From JBDHTS01 sp044220535 (GTDB lineage: Bacteria > Pseudomonadota > Alphaproteobacteria > Micavibrionales > Micavibrionaceae), in contig JBGAQU010000020.1 of NCBI GenBank assembly GCA_044220535.1, forward strand, positions 1 through 33,602: a stretch of 33,602 nucleotides of DNA, in the 5' to 3' direction. This document shows, one piece after another, positions 15,698 through 25,400 of this stretch. Every line of letters begins with the position of its first letter. Positions within the stretch are counted from its first letter, which is position 1. The position numbers and the translations under genes are program-made. Below the pieces are notes generated by a model. It did not search any database, was not told the origin of the DNA, and saw nothing but the letters and a program-made list of their open reading frames with translations.

Positions 15698-16348
15698 ATG
15701 TCAGATATGAAAGCTTACAGCTTCGGGCCAAAATCAGGAGATCAACCAAAACAGCTGGTTGTCCTCCTCCACGGCCTTGGCGCGAATGGGCAGGATCTGA
15801 TCGGGCTTGCGCCGTATTTTGCGGGGGCTTTGCCGGATGCGTTGTTCCTGTCGCCCGATGCGCCGTTTCCGTGTGATATGGCGCCGTATGGGCGGCAGTG
15901 GTTTTCATTGCAGAACTGGTCGCATGACTCGATGCTGAAAGGCATTCAGACAGCGACACCGATTCTCAATCAGTTCATCAATGATGCATTGAAAAAAACG
16001 GGGCTGGATGATTCGAAGCTGGCGCTGGTGGGGTTTTCCCAAGGCACGATGATGGCACTGTATGCTGGGCCGCGCCGTGCACATAAAATTGCGGGGATTC
16101 TTGGATATTCCGGCGCGCTGGTGTGGGAAAGCGATGTGGATGTTTCAAAATTGCAGAAGCCGCCTGTGCATCTGATCCACGGCGCCGCCGATACGGTTGT
16201 GCCGGTGGAGGCTTATACGAAGGCGCATGATCTTCTCGGTAAAAGCGGATTTACCGTGACGGGCGGTATCACACAGCGTTTGCAACATAGCATTGATGAA
16301 GCTGGAATCGAGTCGGGATCAGTTTTTTTAAAGACTGTTTTTTCCTGA
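15698..16348 (+). CDS. Alpha/beta-hydrolase, phospholipase/carboxylesterase family
   Basis: A 216-aa serine hydrolase of the acyl-protein-thioesterase/YpfH-like family. The oxyanion motif HGLGANGQDLIGLAP is at 25–39, the nucleophile Ser114 is in GFSQG, Asp165 is in HGAADTVVP, and His197 is in LQHSID. Substrates are short acyl esters in characterised relatives; the physiological substrate is unknown. No signal peptide is seen. It starts 13 bp after the SH3b gene. A dispersed-type palindrome follows about 30 bp after the stop. Confidence 0.9.
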   Translation: MSDMKAYSFGPKSGDQPKQLVVLLHGLGANGQDLIGLAPYFAGALPDALFLSPDAPFPCDMAPYGRQWFSLQNWSHDSMLKGIQTATPILNQFINDALKKTGLDDSKLALVGFSQGTMMALYAGPRRAHKIAGILGYSGALVWESDVDVSKLQKPPVHLIHGAADTVVPVEAYTKAHDLLGKSGFTVTGGITQRLQHSIDEAGIESGSVFLKTVFS

Positions 16349-16666
16349 AGTTATTTTTCAAGTGCGTGAACCATTCAAATCGTCATCCTCCGGTCAAGCC
16401 GGAGGATGACATGTAGAGATGATTGTTCCCTGCGAGATTCTCTTAAGATTTCGTTTACACATGTAATTTTATGACTGCCTGGCATAAACGGCTGAAATAA
16501 AATACATAATACCGCATTGCACAACACAAGGTTGCCGCCGAATCCTATGTTTAATGCGGATTTTCTGGTACTATAATCATATGAGCACTGCGAAGCCTGG
16601 CCTTCCATTCCCGGCCTTTCAACCGGCTTCCACCGCAGCCTGCGGGATGTCTGAAAGGAGAGCTAT
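16349..16666. other. Intergenic region between esterase and HNH gene
   Basis: This 318-bp gap holds the palindrome at 16382–16410 and a good TATAAT box at 16572–16577, without a convincing −35 box at the right distance. The ribosome binding site of the HNH gene lies at its end. I see no gene. The minus-strand frame here is driven by the palindrome. Confidence 0.6.
16382..16410. repeat. REP-like palindromic element
   Basis: A perfect 12-bp inverted repeat (arms 16382–16393 and 16399–16410) around the loop TCAAG. The GTCATCCTCCGG core resembles the dispersed GTCATCC-type palindromes of many alphaproteobacterial genomes. It may also act as a transcription terminator for the esterase, although it has no U tract. 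Only one copy is in the window. Confidence 0.7.
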
Positions 16667-17236
16667 ATGGACGTAAACAGGTCACTCGAACAATGCCCCG
16701 CCCTTGTCCTCAACGCGGACTTCAGGCCTCTCTCATATTATCCTTTATCCATATGGCCTTGGCAGGAAGCTGTTAAGGCCATTTTTCGTGGCTCTGTGAT
16801 GGTCCTCTCGGAATACGAACGGGTGATCCATTCACCCAGCCACGAGATCAAGCTGCCGAGCGTCCTTGTGCTGAAAGATTATGTGCACGCGGCGCGCCGG
16901 CCGGCCTTTACACGGTTCAACGTTTTTCTGCGCGACCATTGGGAATGCCAGTATTGCGGCGATGGCTTCAATACGAATGAGCTGACGTTTGATCACGTCA
17001 TCCCGAAATCGCGCGGAGGAAGAACATCCTGGGACAACATCGTCGCAGCATGCCAAGTGTGCAACATCAGGAAGGGCAGCCGCATTCCGCGTGAATGCGG
17101 CATGCACCCCCTGAACCCGCCGCGGCAGCCGTCGATGTTTGAATTACAGGATTACGGAAGGAAGTTCCCGCCTGATTTTCTTCATGAAAGCTGGGGGGAT
17201 TTTCTCTACTGGGACACGGAACTCGTGGACCACTAG
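16667..17236 (+). CDS. HNH endonuclease
   Basis: A 189-aa protein with a compact HNH nuclease domain. Zinc cysteines are C94/C97 (CQYC) and C129/C132 (CQVC), the catalytic histidine is in LTFDHVIPKSRGG (His110), and the Asn is in SWDNIVAAC (Asn124). The N-terminal part (ALVLNADFRPLSYYPLSIWPWQEAVKAI) is the usual lead-in of a chromosomal HNH family widespread in alphaproteobacteria and cyanobacteria. The substrate and role are unknown; nothing here suggests an intron or restriction system. AAAGGAG lies just upstream of the ATG. A small membrane protein follows 25 bp later and may be co-transcribed. Confidence 0.92.
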   Translation: MDVNRSLEQCPALVLNADFRPLSYYPLSIWPWQEAVKAIFRGSVMVLSEYERVIHSPSHEIKLPSVLVLKDYVHAARRPAFTRFNVFLRDHWECQYCGDGFNTNELTFDHVIPKSRGGRTSWDNIVAACQVCNIRKGSRIPRECGMHPLNPPRQPSMFELQDYGRKFPPDFLHESWGDFLYWDTELVDH

Positions 17237-17261
17237 AATCTCAAACGATAGGAGGGTTTGC

Positions 17262-17618
17262 ATGTTTGGGAAATCGATGGATCTGGGTGCTAAACGGGAC
17301 ATGATGGACGCAGTCATGTTCTACTTCGTTCAGATGGTTTTGATCGCCGGCTTGTCGACTGTGCTGTTTCACTTTTTGGGTATGATGGGAATAAGCCACG
17401 ACGCCAAATCGTTCTTCGAAGGCGGCGATACCAATAAAATCGTCGGATCGCTGTTCGTTCTTTGGCTGGGCGGCAGCATATTATCGAAGCGGGGCCTGAC
17501 CAGCGACATGATGTCGGTCATCGTGGTTGCGGCGTCTATATACCTGGCTTGGACATCGGGCATCGTACTGGGCCTGATACCGATAGCCCTGCTGACGACC
17601 ATGGGCAAAAAAGACTAA
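17262..17618 (+). CDS. Small integral membrane protein, unknown
   Basis: A 118-aa protein with about three to four hydrophobic helices: roughly residues 18–42 (AVMFYFVQMVLIAGLSTVL), 61–72, and 82–112 (a long hydrophobic pair ending LIPIALLTTMG). No family is recognised. The frame is open upstream into the HNH gene, but the ATG at 17262 has GGAGG at 17251–17255, six bases ahead. An intrinsic terminator follows directly. It is probably the second gene of an HNH–membrane protein transcript. Confidence 0.8.
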   Translation: MFGKSMDLGAKRDMMDAVMFYFVQMVLIAGLSTVLFHFLGMMGISHDAKSFFEGGDTNKIVGSLFVLWLGGSILSKRGLTSDMMSVIVVAASIYLAWTSGIVLGLIPIALLTTMGKKD

Positions 17619-17633
17619 TTCTTCTCTGATCTC

Positions 17634-17662
17634 AAAAAGCCGGGCAGAAGCCTGGCTTTTTT
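17634..17662 (+). terminator. Intrinsic terminator
   Basis: AAAAGCCGGGC pairs with GCCTGGCTTTT (one G·T wobble) across the loop AGAA, followed by further T residues. It ends the HNH/membrane protein unit. Confidence 0.85.
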
Positions 17663-17728
17663 CTTTGACGATTCGTATCGTAATACTTTAAAACCGTTAT
17701 CTGGCAAGGGTTTTAAGGTATTGCGCAC

Positions 17729-17851
17729 ATGTTCAACGATCTGTTCGATTTCGGCAAAACACGGACTCTGAAGGAATCCGTCGGTTTTTATATTTTCTAT
17801 GTCTGCTTGTTTTTGGGCGCAACAGGGCTGATCAGCCTGCTTGGCAAGTGA
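17729..17851 (+). CDS. 40-aa membrane microprotein
   Basis: A very short frame (ATG at 17729, TGA at 17849–17851). It has a charged N-terminus MFNDLFDFGKTRTLKE and one hydrophobic helix (about residues 18–38, ending LISLLGK). Its first 25 residues align without gaps to the start of the next gene, which has MFNNLREFEYKRTPEEALGFF; the shared pattern is MFN-x-L-xx-F-xxx-RT-xx-E-xx-GF. An AAGG at about ten bases upstream could serve as ribosome binding site. The similarity to its neighbour argues that it is a real gene or a truncated paralogue. No known family. Confidence 0.6.
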   Translation: MFNDLFDFGKTRTLKESVGFYIFYVCLFLGATGLISLLGK

Positions 17852-17903
17852 CCGAATACGGTCTAGCCTGTTGTCTTGAAAGATATTTGCCGGGGATCTG
17901 CGC

Positions 17904-18488
17904 ATGTTCAACAATCTGCGGGAATTTGAATACAAAAGAACACCGGAAGAGGCACTGGGATTTTTCCTGGCCTATGCAGGTCTGTTTATTGTTGCGCAGC
18001 TGCTGATCGGCGGCATCATGGCCAATTCAGGACAAATGGGTGAAAAGCCCGAACAGATTGCCGCAGCCATGAGCGCATTGTTCATGCTGATCGGCATGGC
18101 CTATTGCGGCGGTCTTTCTTACATGATCGTTCGTAAAAAGAGAATGAGAGGGTGGCCGGGCTGGGTGTTGATGGGATTGTCTGTAGTGGGTGGGTTTGCC
18201 AATGGCATTATTTCTCTCGGCGCTGTCATGGGCATTGGAGTCGCCGCCTATATAACGACCCGCCCTATGGGTTGGCCCTATGGTCTGCCGCAAAAGAAGC
18301 GCCGCCCGCCGCAAGCGCAGCCAAGGCGAATTGCGCCGAAGCCGGACACTGTAGATGTCACGCCCGTTGTTGAGCCGGTCAAGGCCGAAGAAACCCCGTC
18401 AGCGCCGCCAAAGCCAAAAGCACCTCCCCGGAAAACGCGCGAGCGCATCCGTCCCGATATGCTGGATGACGATACGCAATTGCTGTGA
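17904..18488 (+). CDS. Multi-pass membrane protein with proline/lysine-rich tail
   Basis: A 194-aa protein. An N-terminal cytoplasmic-looking MFNNLREFEYKRTPEEA is followed by about four hydrophobic helices between residues 18 and 120 (for example GFFLAYAGLFIVAQLLIGGIM and VLMGLSVVGGFANGIISLGAVMG). A hydrophilic tail from about 130 is rich in Pro, Lys and Arg (KKRRPPQAQPRR; PPKPKAPPRKTRERIRPDML). No family is recognised. GGGGA lies seven bases upstream of the ATG. It shares its N-terminal pattern with the 40-aa gene just before it. It converges on dsbB, with only six bases between the ends. Confidence 0.78.
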   Translation: MFNNLREFEYKRTPEEALGFFLAYAGLFIVAQLLIGGIMANSGQMGEKPEQIAAAMSALFMLIGMAYCGGLSYMIVRKKRMRGWPGWVLMGLSVVGGFANGIISLGAVMGIGVAAYITTRPMGWPYGLPQKKRRPPQAQPRRIAPKPDTVDVTPVVEPVKAEETPSAPPKPKAPPRKTRERIRPDMLDDDTQLL

Positions 18489-18494
18489 CGTATT

Positions 18495-18995
18495 TTAAAG
18501 CAGGCGATTTCTAATGACGCCTGTCGCACAAATTCCTGACAATATCGCGGCCAGAACCGTATTCCATGCCGCCATGGACAGGCCAAGGAACGACCAGGCG
18601 ATTTCATCACAGCGGGCAGCGGGGCGCTCCATGATCTGCTGCATCAGGTCCTTGCTGTTGTCAAATGTGATGGTGCAGCCTTCGAATATGGACCGCCACC
18701 AGTGCTGTTCGACGCCGGCATGATAGAAACCAAGTCCGGTTTCTATGATGAAGGCGGCTGTGCATAGCATTAAAATGCCGGTCGCCATACGGTTGTGGCC
18801 GCCGAGCGTCGTCAGAAAACCTACGAGGCCGGCAATGGCCGTGAACAGATAGGGCCATCTCTGAAACATACAAAGATGGCATGGTTGTAAATGAAAACCA
18901 TATTGCATGGTTAAGGCGAACAGGAGTGCCGTGGACGAGATGAAAGTAACAACCGGGAATAAAACATGAAGTTTCATAGGGTTATTAAAGTCCAT
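18495..18995 (-). CDS. dsbB: Disulfide bond formation protein B
   Basis: A 167-aa inner-membrane protein of the DsbB/DsbI family, which re-oxidises the periplasmic thiol oxidase DsbA and passes electrons to quinone. Both periplasmic cysteine pairs are visible: C39/C42 in QPCHLCMFQRWPY and C107/C129 in FEGC…ARCDEIAWSFLGLS. Four hydrophobic helices are apparent. The motif YHAGVE before the second pair is typical of alphaproteobacterial members. The frame extends to 19088, but the ATG at 18995 has AAGGA about ten bases upstream; a start at 18977 is an alternative. Its 5' end faces the leader region of the giant cysteine-containing fibre gene. Confidence 0.92.
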   Translation of the reverse strand: MDFNNPMKLHVLFPVVTFISSTALLFALTMQYGFHLQPCHLCMFQRWPYLFTAIAGLVGFLTTLGGHNRMATGILMLCTAAFIIETGLGFYHAGVEQHWWRSIFEGCTITFDNSKDLMQQIMERPAARCDEIAWSFLGLSMAAWNTVLAAILSGICATGVIRNRLL

Positions 18996-19159
18996 GGCAA
19001 AGAATCCTTTTTGATACAAATCGTATCGTTTTTCGCAAGACTTGGTATATCGATGAAGAATATTAGCGTGTTCACCGTCTTCCGTCATCAGCCCGTTGCA
19101 AAATACAACAGGCGTTTTTGCCTATCGTGTTGTTCTGACATAACGAATCTGTGGATATA

Positions 19160-19188
19160 TTGATTCTTCGGCCATTTGCAGCTATGCT
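19160..19188 (+). promoter_or_regulatory. Candidate promoter for the giant gene
   Basis: TTGATT, a 17-nt spacer, then TATGCT. Each box matches consensus at four of six positions. It is the best-spaced pair I could find by eye upstream of 19481. Confidence 0.33.
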
Positions 19189-19466
19189 TACAATTGTGGA
19201 CTTTTCGTGTCCATTCTTCTTCGTTTCTTTCTAAAATACAAATAGAACAAAGAGTTAGTATGAACGCATCGACCTGGCGATCGCCTGGCGTCTGCTATGC
19301 TGATTCGGCTGCTGTAACTGGCGGTCTGCTTCGCTTTGCGCAGATTTTTGGTCAGTATTTCATATGGCTTCACTTATATATGCCTTATCAAATTCGTAAC
19401 CAATTTTTGAAACAATTTAAATGGGTAAGTCTTTTTGTTTGCCGGGGTTGCCAGGTGAAATTCGGT

Positions 19467-19472
19467 AAGGAG
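19467..19472 (+). promoter_or_regulatory. Strong ribosome binding site that fixes the giant gene start
   Basis: AAGGAG ends eight bases before the ATG at 19481. It is an almost ideal Shine-Dalgarno and supports this start. Confidence 0.85.
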
Positions 19473-19480
19473 TCCGTCGC

Positions 19481-22400
19481 ATGACGGACCGCAGACGCAG
19501 CGAAAGCGGTAACGTGTTTTTCACGCTGTTCGGCGCGGTCGCGCTGGTCGGCGTGATTGGCGCTGCGACCGCCACGCTGATGCGCGGACCTGTCGGCACG
19601 ATGGTCACCCTTAATCAGAAAGCCAAGGTTGATGCCCAGATGGAAATTGCGGGAAAGTTGTCCCTGCTCGAAGCGGCATCACAGAAGCTGGCGGGCGTTG
19701 ATGACAGTGACTGCGACGGTGACGGTTATATAGAGCCTTTGCCGCCTGTAACCACAGGTTGTACAACGAGCCCGGTCGGCGGCGGATGTTTACCTGCTGA
19801 AGTCGGCTCGGCCAAACAGGATCCCTGGGGCACCAACTACGGCTATTGCGGATGGGATATCGGACCGATTGCCACGGGTGCCTGCCGCACGGGTTTGCAC
19901 GCGGGTGAGGACGGGCAGGACAAAATGGTCATGGCCATTATCTCCGCCGGCGCCGACCGCACATTCCAGACCAGCTGTTCCGACGCGCCGACTTACCTGA
20001 CACGTGTATCAGGCAGTGACGATATTATCCTGGATTACACTTACGCCGCCGCATTGACGGCATCCGGCGGATTGTGGGTTCTGAAATCCGGTGCGCCCGG
20101 CACGGCCACCATCGACAAGAGCATTGAGGTTTCAGGCACGGCGAAATTCCAGAGCGGTATTACAGGCAATACCAGCTTTTCCGGCGGTGCGTTCAACTTC
20201 GCTGGCGCAACCGGATTTTACCTGCCCAACCAAACCAACTCTGGCGCCTGCGCGCCAAGCAATGTCGGAAGCCTGCGCACCAACAGCACGGGGGGGCAGG
20301 TGCTGCAGATATGCGACAGCACCAAGGTTGGCAACATCGTTGCGGATCCGCCTGACGGCGATGGATGGGTTGATGTCGGCGGTTCCGGCGCCGCGAATAC
20401 GGTTGCCGGCGCGGACGGTGAAGTTCAATACAACAATGGCGGCGTCTTTGGCGCCGAAGCCGCGTTTAAATGGGATGATACGGCAGATCAGCTGATTACA
20501 TCCAAACTGCGCGCGAATGGCGCGGTCGATTTTCATTCCAGCATGGATGTCAGCGGCGGCGTGACGATGGGTTCAACGCTCGGTGTCACGGGCGCATCGA
20601 CATTCGGCAGCACGGTTGATGTTACGGGCAATCTTTCTACAGATGCTGATCTGGATGTTGCGGGCAATGCTGGCATTAATACCAACTTAAACGTTGGTGG
20701 TAATACGGATCTGACCGGAACGCTGGATGTCACGGGTGTTTCTACATTCGGTGATGACGCGTTGATCAAATCCGGTTCTTCGGGCGATCCCGGCCTGGCG
20801 TTCAGCGCAGCATCCACGACAGGTTTGTTCTATGCCAGCGGCGGCATCGGCATGTCGATTGGTGGAACGGAACGCGCCGAAGTGACTTCCGGCGGGTTCA
20901 GCGTTTTCGGTAATGAAACGGTCAGCGGCACGGCGGCCATTACCGGCAACGTCGCGGGCGCGGGCTTCCATCTTGGCACGTTGGCCAGCGGCAACGGCCT
21001 GTACAGCAACGGCGCGGGCGGACTGACCTTGAATACAGGCGCTCTGCCTCGTATCGAAATTGACTCTGCGGGCGATATCGGTATTGCGCTGGTGGGTGCG
21101 CCGACCACGGATCTGGATATTGGCGGCGTCATCCGTCTGCGGCAGATGGGGGCCGTCCCAGGTTCAACGTGCGGCGCCATCGAGGGCGCCATCACATATT
21201 CTTCGGGTGACGTTCTGTTGGTGTGTTCCAACGTCACAGGCAATTGGGAAACGATCGGCACGTCCGGCGGCGGCGGCGGCGGCGCTTCCAATTACTGGAC
21301 GAAGTTGGTGGATGGACGCATCTATTATAATGCGAACAATGTCGGTATCGGCACGCTGGATCCGCTGGCGAAGCTTCATGTAAACGGCGATCTTCTGGTG
21401 ACGGGCGGCTATACCGGCACGGCAAGCATGAACGCGGCGGGCGCGGGCACGCGGTTCGTGTTCGATCCTGAAAGTGGATCGATCCGCGCAGGCACGGTCA
21501 GCGGCACGCAATGGAATGACGGCAGCGTCGGCAACCACAGCATCGCCTTCGGCAATAACGTTACGGCCAGCGGCACATATAGTATGGGCCTTGGCCTTGG
21601 CCTGAATGGCGGCACGGTTTCAGGCGCCAGTTCCTTCGGCATCTTCATGGGTGACCAGACAGGCGTGAACTTGTCCGATACCAATACGATGGCGCTGTTC
21701 GGCGGGCGCATGGTGATCGACCCCAACGAACCGGCGACGATGCTGGGTACGGCCGGTTCCCTTGCCCTGGGTGTTGCCGGTGACGTCGGCGCCGTGAATT
21801 TCTGCGATGAAACGGGCGCAAACTGCTTTACCGCCAGCGATATCGCCAACGGCACGACCGGCGCGCCGGGCAATAACCGCGAAGTCGTTTATAACAGCGG
21901 TGGCGTTCTGGGTTCGAATACGAATTTCGTTTTTGACTCCTCCGGTTATCTTGGCATTGGTACGGGAGCGCCGACGGAAAGGCTGACGGTCAACGGAAAC
22001 ATCCTGCTCAGCTCCTCGACGCCTATGATCAAGTCGACGACGGGCGTGATCGGTATTGGCGCAAACGATGGGAACGCCACGACAAACGGCCTGCTGAATA
22101 TTTATAACGGCACGGGCGCATTGCAGGCCGGTATTTCCGCGACCAATACCAATGAATTGACCACAACCAATGCCTGGACGCATATGGGCACGGGCGATTT
22201 CATCATCCGCACCAATACGGGCACGATCCAGATGGAAGCGCGCGCCGCGACCGATGTGCCTTTGCGTGTAGCAGGGGCGACGGCGCAAACGGCCGACCTG
22301 CAGCAATGGTATAACAATGGCGGATCGCTTCTGGGGCAGTTTGGCGCGAATGGCCGCCTGTCCCTGAACGGCACGGACGCCATTTTGTTCCCGCACGGCA

Positions 22401-25400
22401 CGGACGCGGAACGCCCGGTTCCGGCACAGAACGGGATGATGCGATACAGCAGTACAGGCGACGATTTTGAAGTGTATGCGAACGGCGCCTGGCGCAAACT
22501 TGTAACGAGTACAGGTGGTACAGTTACTGCAGCAGGCTCCAACACACAGATACAATATAACAGCGGCGGCATTTTATATGCGAGCTCGGGACTGGTATTT
22601 ACGTCTGTTGGCTATATCGGTATTGGCACGGCATCCCCTGCCTATCCGGTGGATGCCAATGGAGTTATAAGAGGGACGGGGCTTCGGGTGGAATCCACGG
22701 CGGCCAGCGATAACGCTTATCTGTACCTCATCGGGAAAAACTCCGGTTTTACGAATTCCGCCACGATTTTCGCGAATTATGACGGAGGCCTGACATATCA
22801 GCCTTCCAATTCGGCACTCTCTTCAGGGTTCCTCCACCGTTTTCAGGATGACCTGAATGCTACAGTGATGCAGATTGGATCGGCTGCGCATAGAAGTTAT
22901 ATCGGTATCGGAACAACATCCCCCCTTGCCCAATTGGAGGTTGCCGGCACCGACGCGATCCTGTTCCCGCGCGGCAACACGACGAACCGCCCGGCATCGC
23001 CCGTCAACGGCATGATGCGGTACAACTCGACCAACGACCGGTTCGAGGCATATCAGGCGGGGACGTGGCAGGATATTTTGACCAACGCGTCGCTGGCCGC
23101 CGCGCCTGATCGGGGGATCCAGTTCAATTCCGGCAATACGTTGGCGGCGGCCAGCACATTTGTTTATTCCTCCGTAGGCTACATGGGGATAGGGACGGCG
23201 GCGCCAAGTTCGCCCCTCACGGTTTCTTCAACGGTCACGCCTATTAAAAGCGTGAACATAAACGATGGAGGGCTGGCCGGGGGCCTGGCGGTCCAGAACT
23301 CCGGCACGTTGGTCAATACCGCCATATCGATCAACATGTCGACGGGCGCCGTTTCGGGCAGCAGCATTGCGAAGGTTACCGGCGTCCTGACGGATGTTAC
23401 GGGCAGCGCGTCAGGCTCCATGTCTTTCCAGACCCGGAATAACGGCACGCTTTACGATAAAATGATCATCGACAGCCTGGGGCGCGTGATCATAGGCAAT
23501 AACGTCACAACGCCCGCCGCCCAGCTCGAAGTCACCGGCACGGACGCAATATACTTCCCGCGCGGCACGGACGCACAGCGGCCAACGACGCCGTATAACG
23601 GCATGATGCGTTACAGCAGCACGGGCAATGATTTCGAAGTCTATGCCAATGACGCCTGGCGGAAGCTGGTCACCAGCGCGGGCGGCCTGACGGGGGCGGC
23701 AGGGTCGGATACGCAGGTGCAGTATAACAGCAATGGCGCTCTGGCGGGCAGTTCGGGATTTTTGTTCAACTCTGCGGGCAATGTGACCATCGGCACCGGC
23801 GGCACGACCGGTAACAAACTGACCATCGTATCTGCAGTGCCCGATACTCCGATCGTCCCGGACAGTACGAATACCGTTGCGATCTACGGCAATGGTAATG
23901 CTTACTTTAAAGCGCGTGACGCTACGAACGATATAGAAACTGTTTTGGGCGCTTCAGGTCCCAGCAGTGAAGGTTTTGTCGGCACCATGACAGGTCATGG
24001 ATTCAGCCTGCGGACAAATAATGTCAAGCGTCTGACCGCTACATCGGGCGGCAATATTGGCATAGGTACTTTGACTCCCGCCGCCACGCTCGAAGTCGCG
24101 GGCACGGACGCGATCCTGTTTCCGCGCGGCCAGACCAGCAACCGGCCTTCGTCGCCTATCAACGGCATGATGCGCTATAACAGCGTCAACGACCGGTTCG
24201 AGGCGTATCAGGCGGGGACATGGCAGGATATTTTGACCAATGCTTCGCTGGCAGCAGCGCCGGATAGGGGGATCCAGTTCAATTCGGGTAACGCCTTGAG
24301 CGCATCGAGCACATTTGTTTACGATTCTTCCGGGCGTCTGGGTGTTGGTACAACCACGCCTCTGACACCGTTCCATTTTTCAAACGTCTCGACGCTGAAT
24401 TCCAATCTTTACAGCACCAACGATTTCTTTTTGCAAACCAATCAGGCAACGAATTTAAGCAATGCCATGCTGACTATCGGCACGGGCCGTTCCTTGCTAA
24501 AACTGAATAAGGCGCGGGGTACGGCGTCTACGCCTGCTGCGGTGTTCGCGGCGGAATCCGTTGGCTCGATCACCGGCGCTGGATACGATGGTTCAGCTCT
24601 GCTGTCGAACGCCAGCATCGACTTCTATACTGAAAGCGCTGTTTCTGCCGGCTCCGTACCCATGAGTATCGTTTTCGGCACGGGCACAACCGGAACCCGG
24701 ACGGAAAAAATGCGGATCACAAGTACTGGGACGGTGGGCATAGGCACGAACAATCCACTGGCTGTTCTCGACTTGCGGGCCAGCACAGATGCCGTCTTGT
24801 TCCCGCAGGGCCTCGATGCTACCCGTCCGTCAAGCCCACAAAACGGCATGATGCGGTATTCCTCGACCGGCAATGATTTCGAGGTCTACGCGAACGACGC
24901 CTGGCGCAAGCTGGTGACCAGCGCGGGCGGCCTGACGGGGGCGGCGGGATCGGATACTTATATACAATATAACAGCAATGGTTCCCTGGCGGGCAGTTCT
25001 GGTCTGGTATACACATCTGCTGGCAGAGTAGGCATTGGTACGGCTGCGCCTGCCTATGCTTTACAGGTGGCGGCGCGGTCGATAGGCGTCGGCGCAATAA
25101 ATCTGGGTGGAAATACGACATATATACGAGGCAGTGACGGATCTGCATCCGGCCTTATTGGCTGGGATACTGCAACCACAGCAACCGATTTTACATTTAG
25201 CAATACGTCCAATTTGGGTGTTTTCCTCTGGAAGATGGGGGGATCCAATACAGAGGTTATGCGTCTAAGCTCTACTGGCAAGCTTGGCATCGGTACGCTG
25301 GCATTGCCTGCGGCATCTCTCGAAGTTGGTGGCACGGACGCGATTCTGTTCCCGCGCGGCAACACGACGAACCGTCCGGCGTCGCCCATCAACGGCATGA

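Larger units (their letters stand above)
18996..19480 (+). other. Intergenic region and leader of the giant gene
   Basis: 485 bp between dsbB and the giant gene. A plausible sigma70 promoter is TTGATT at 19160–19165 and TATGCT at 19183–19188 with a 17-nt spacer, which would give a leader of about 285 nt. A 10-bp palindrome GGCGATCGCC is at 19276–19285. The end holds the ribosome binding site of the giant gene. No gene or known riboswitch is recognised. Confidence 0.45.

Noticed and set aside
16375..16608. 77-codon minus-strand frame over the REP-like palindrome
   Set aside because: Its C-terminal VILRLDRRMT is the usual chance translation of this palindrome type, and the rest is non-coding in character.
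19176..19484. 102-codon frame ending in an ATGA overlap with the giant gene
   Set aside because: The translation has no recognisable family, mixed hydrophobicity and no clear ribosome binding site at its start. It is noted as a possible leader frame only.
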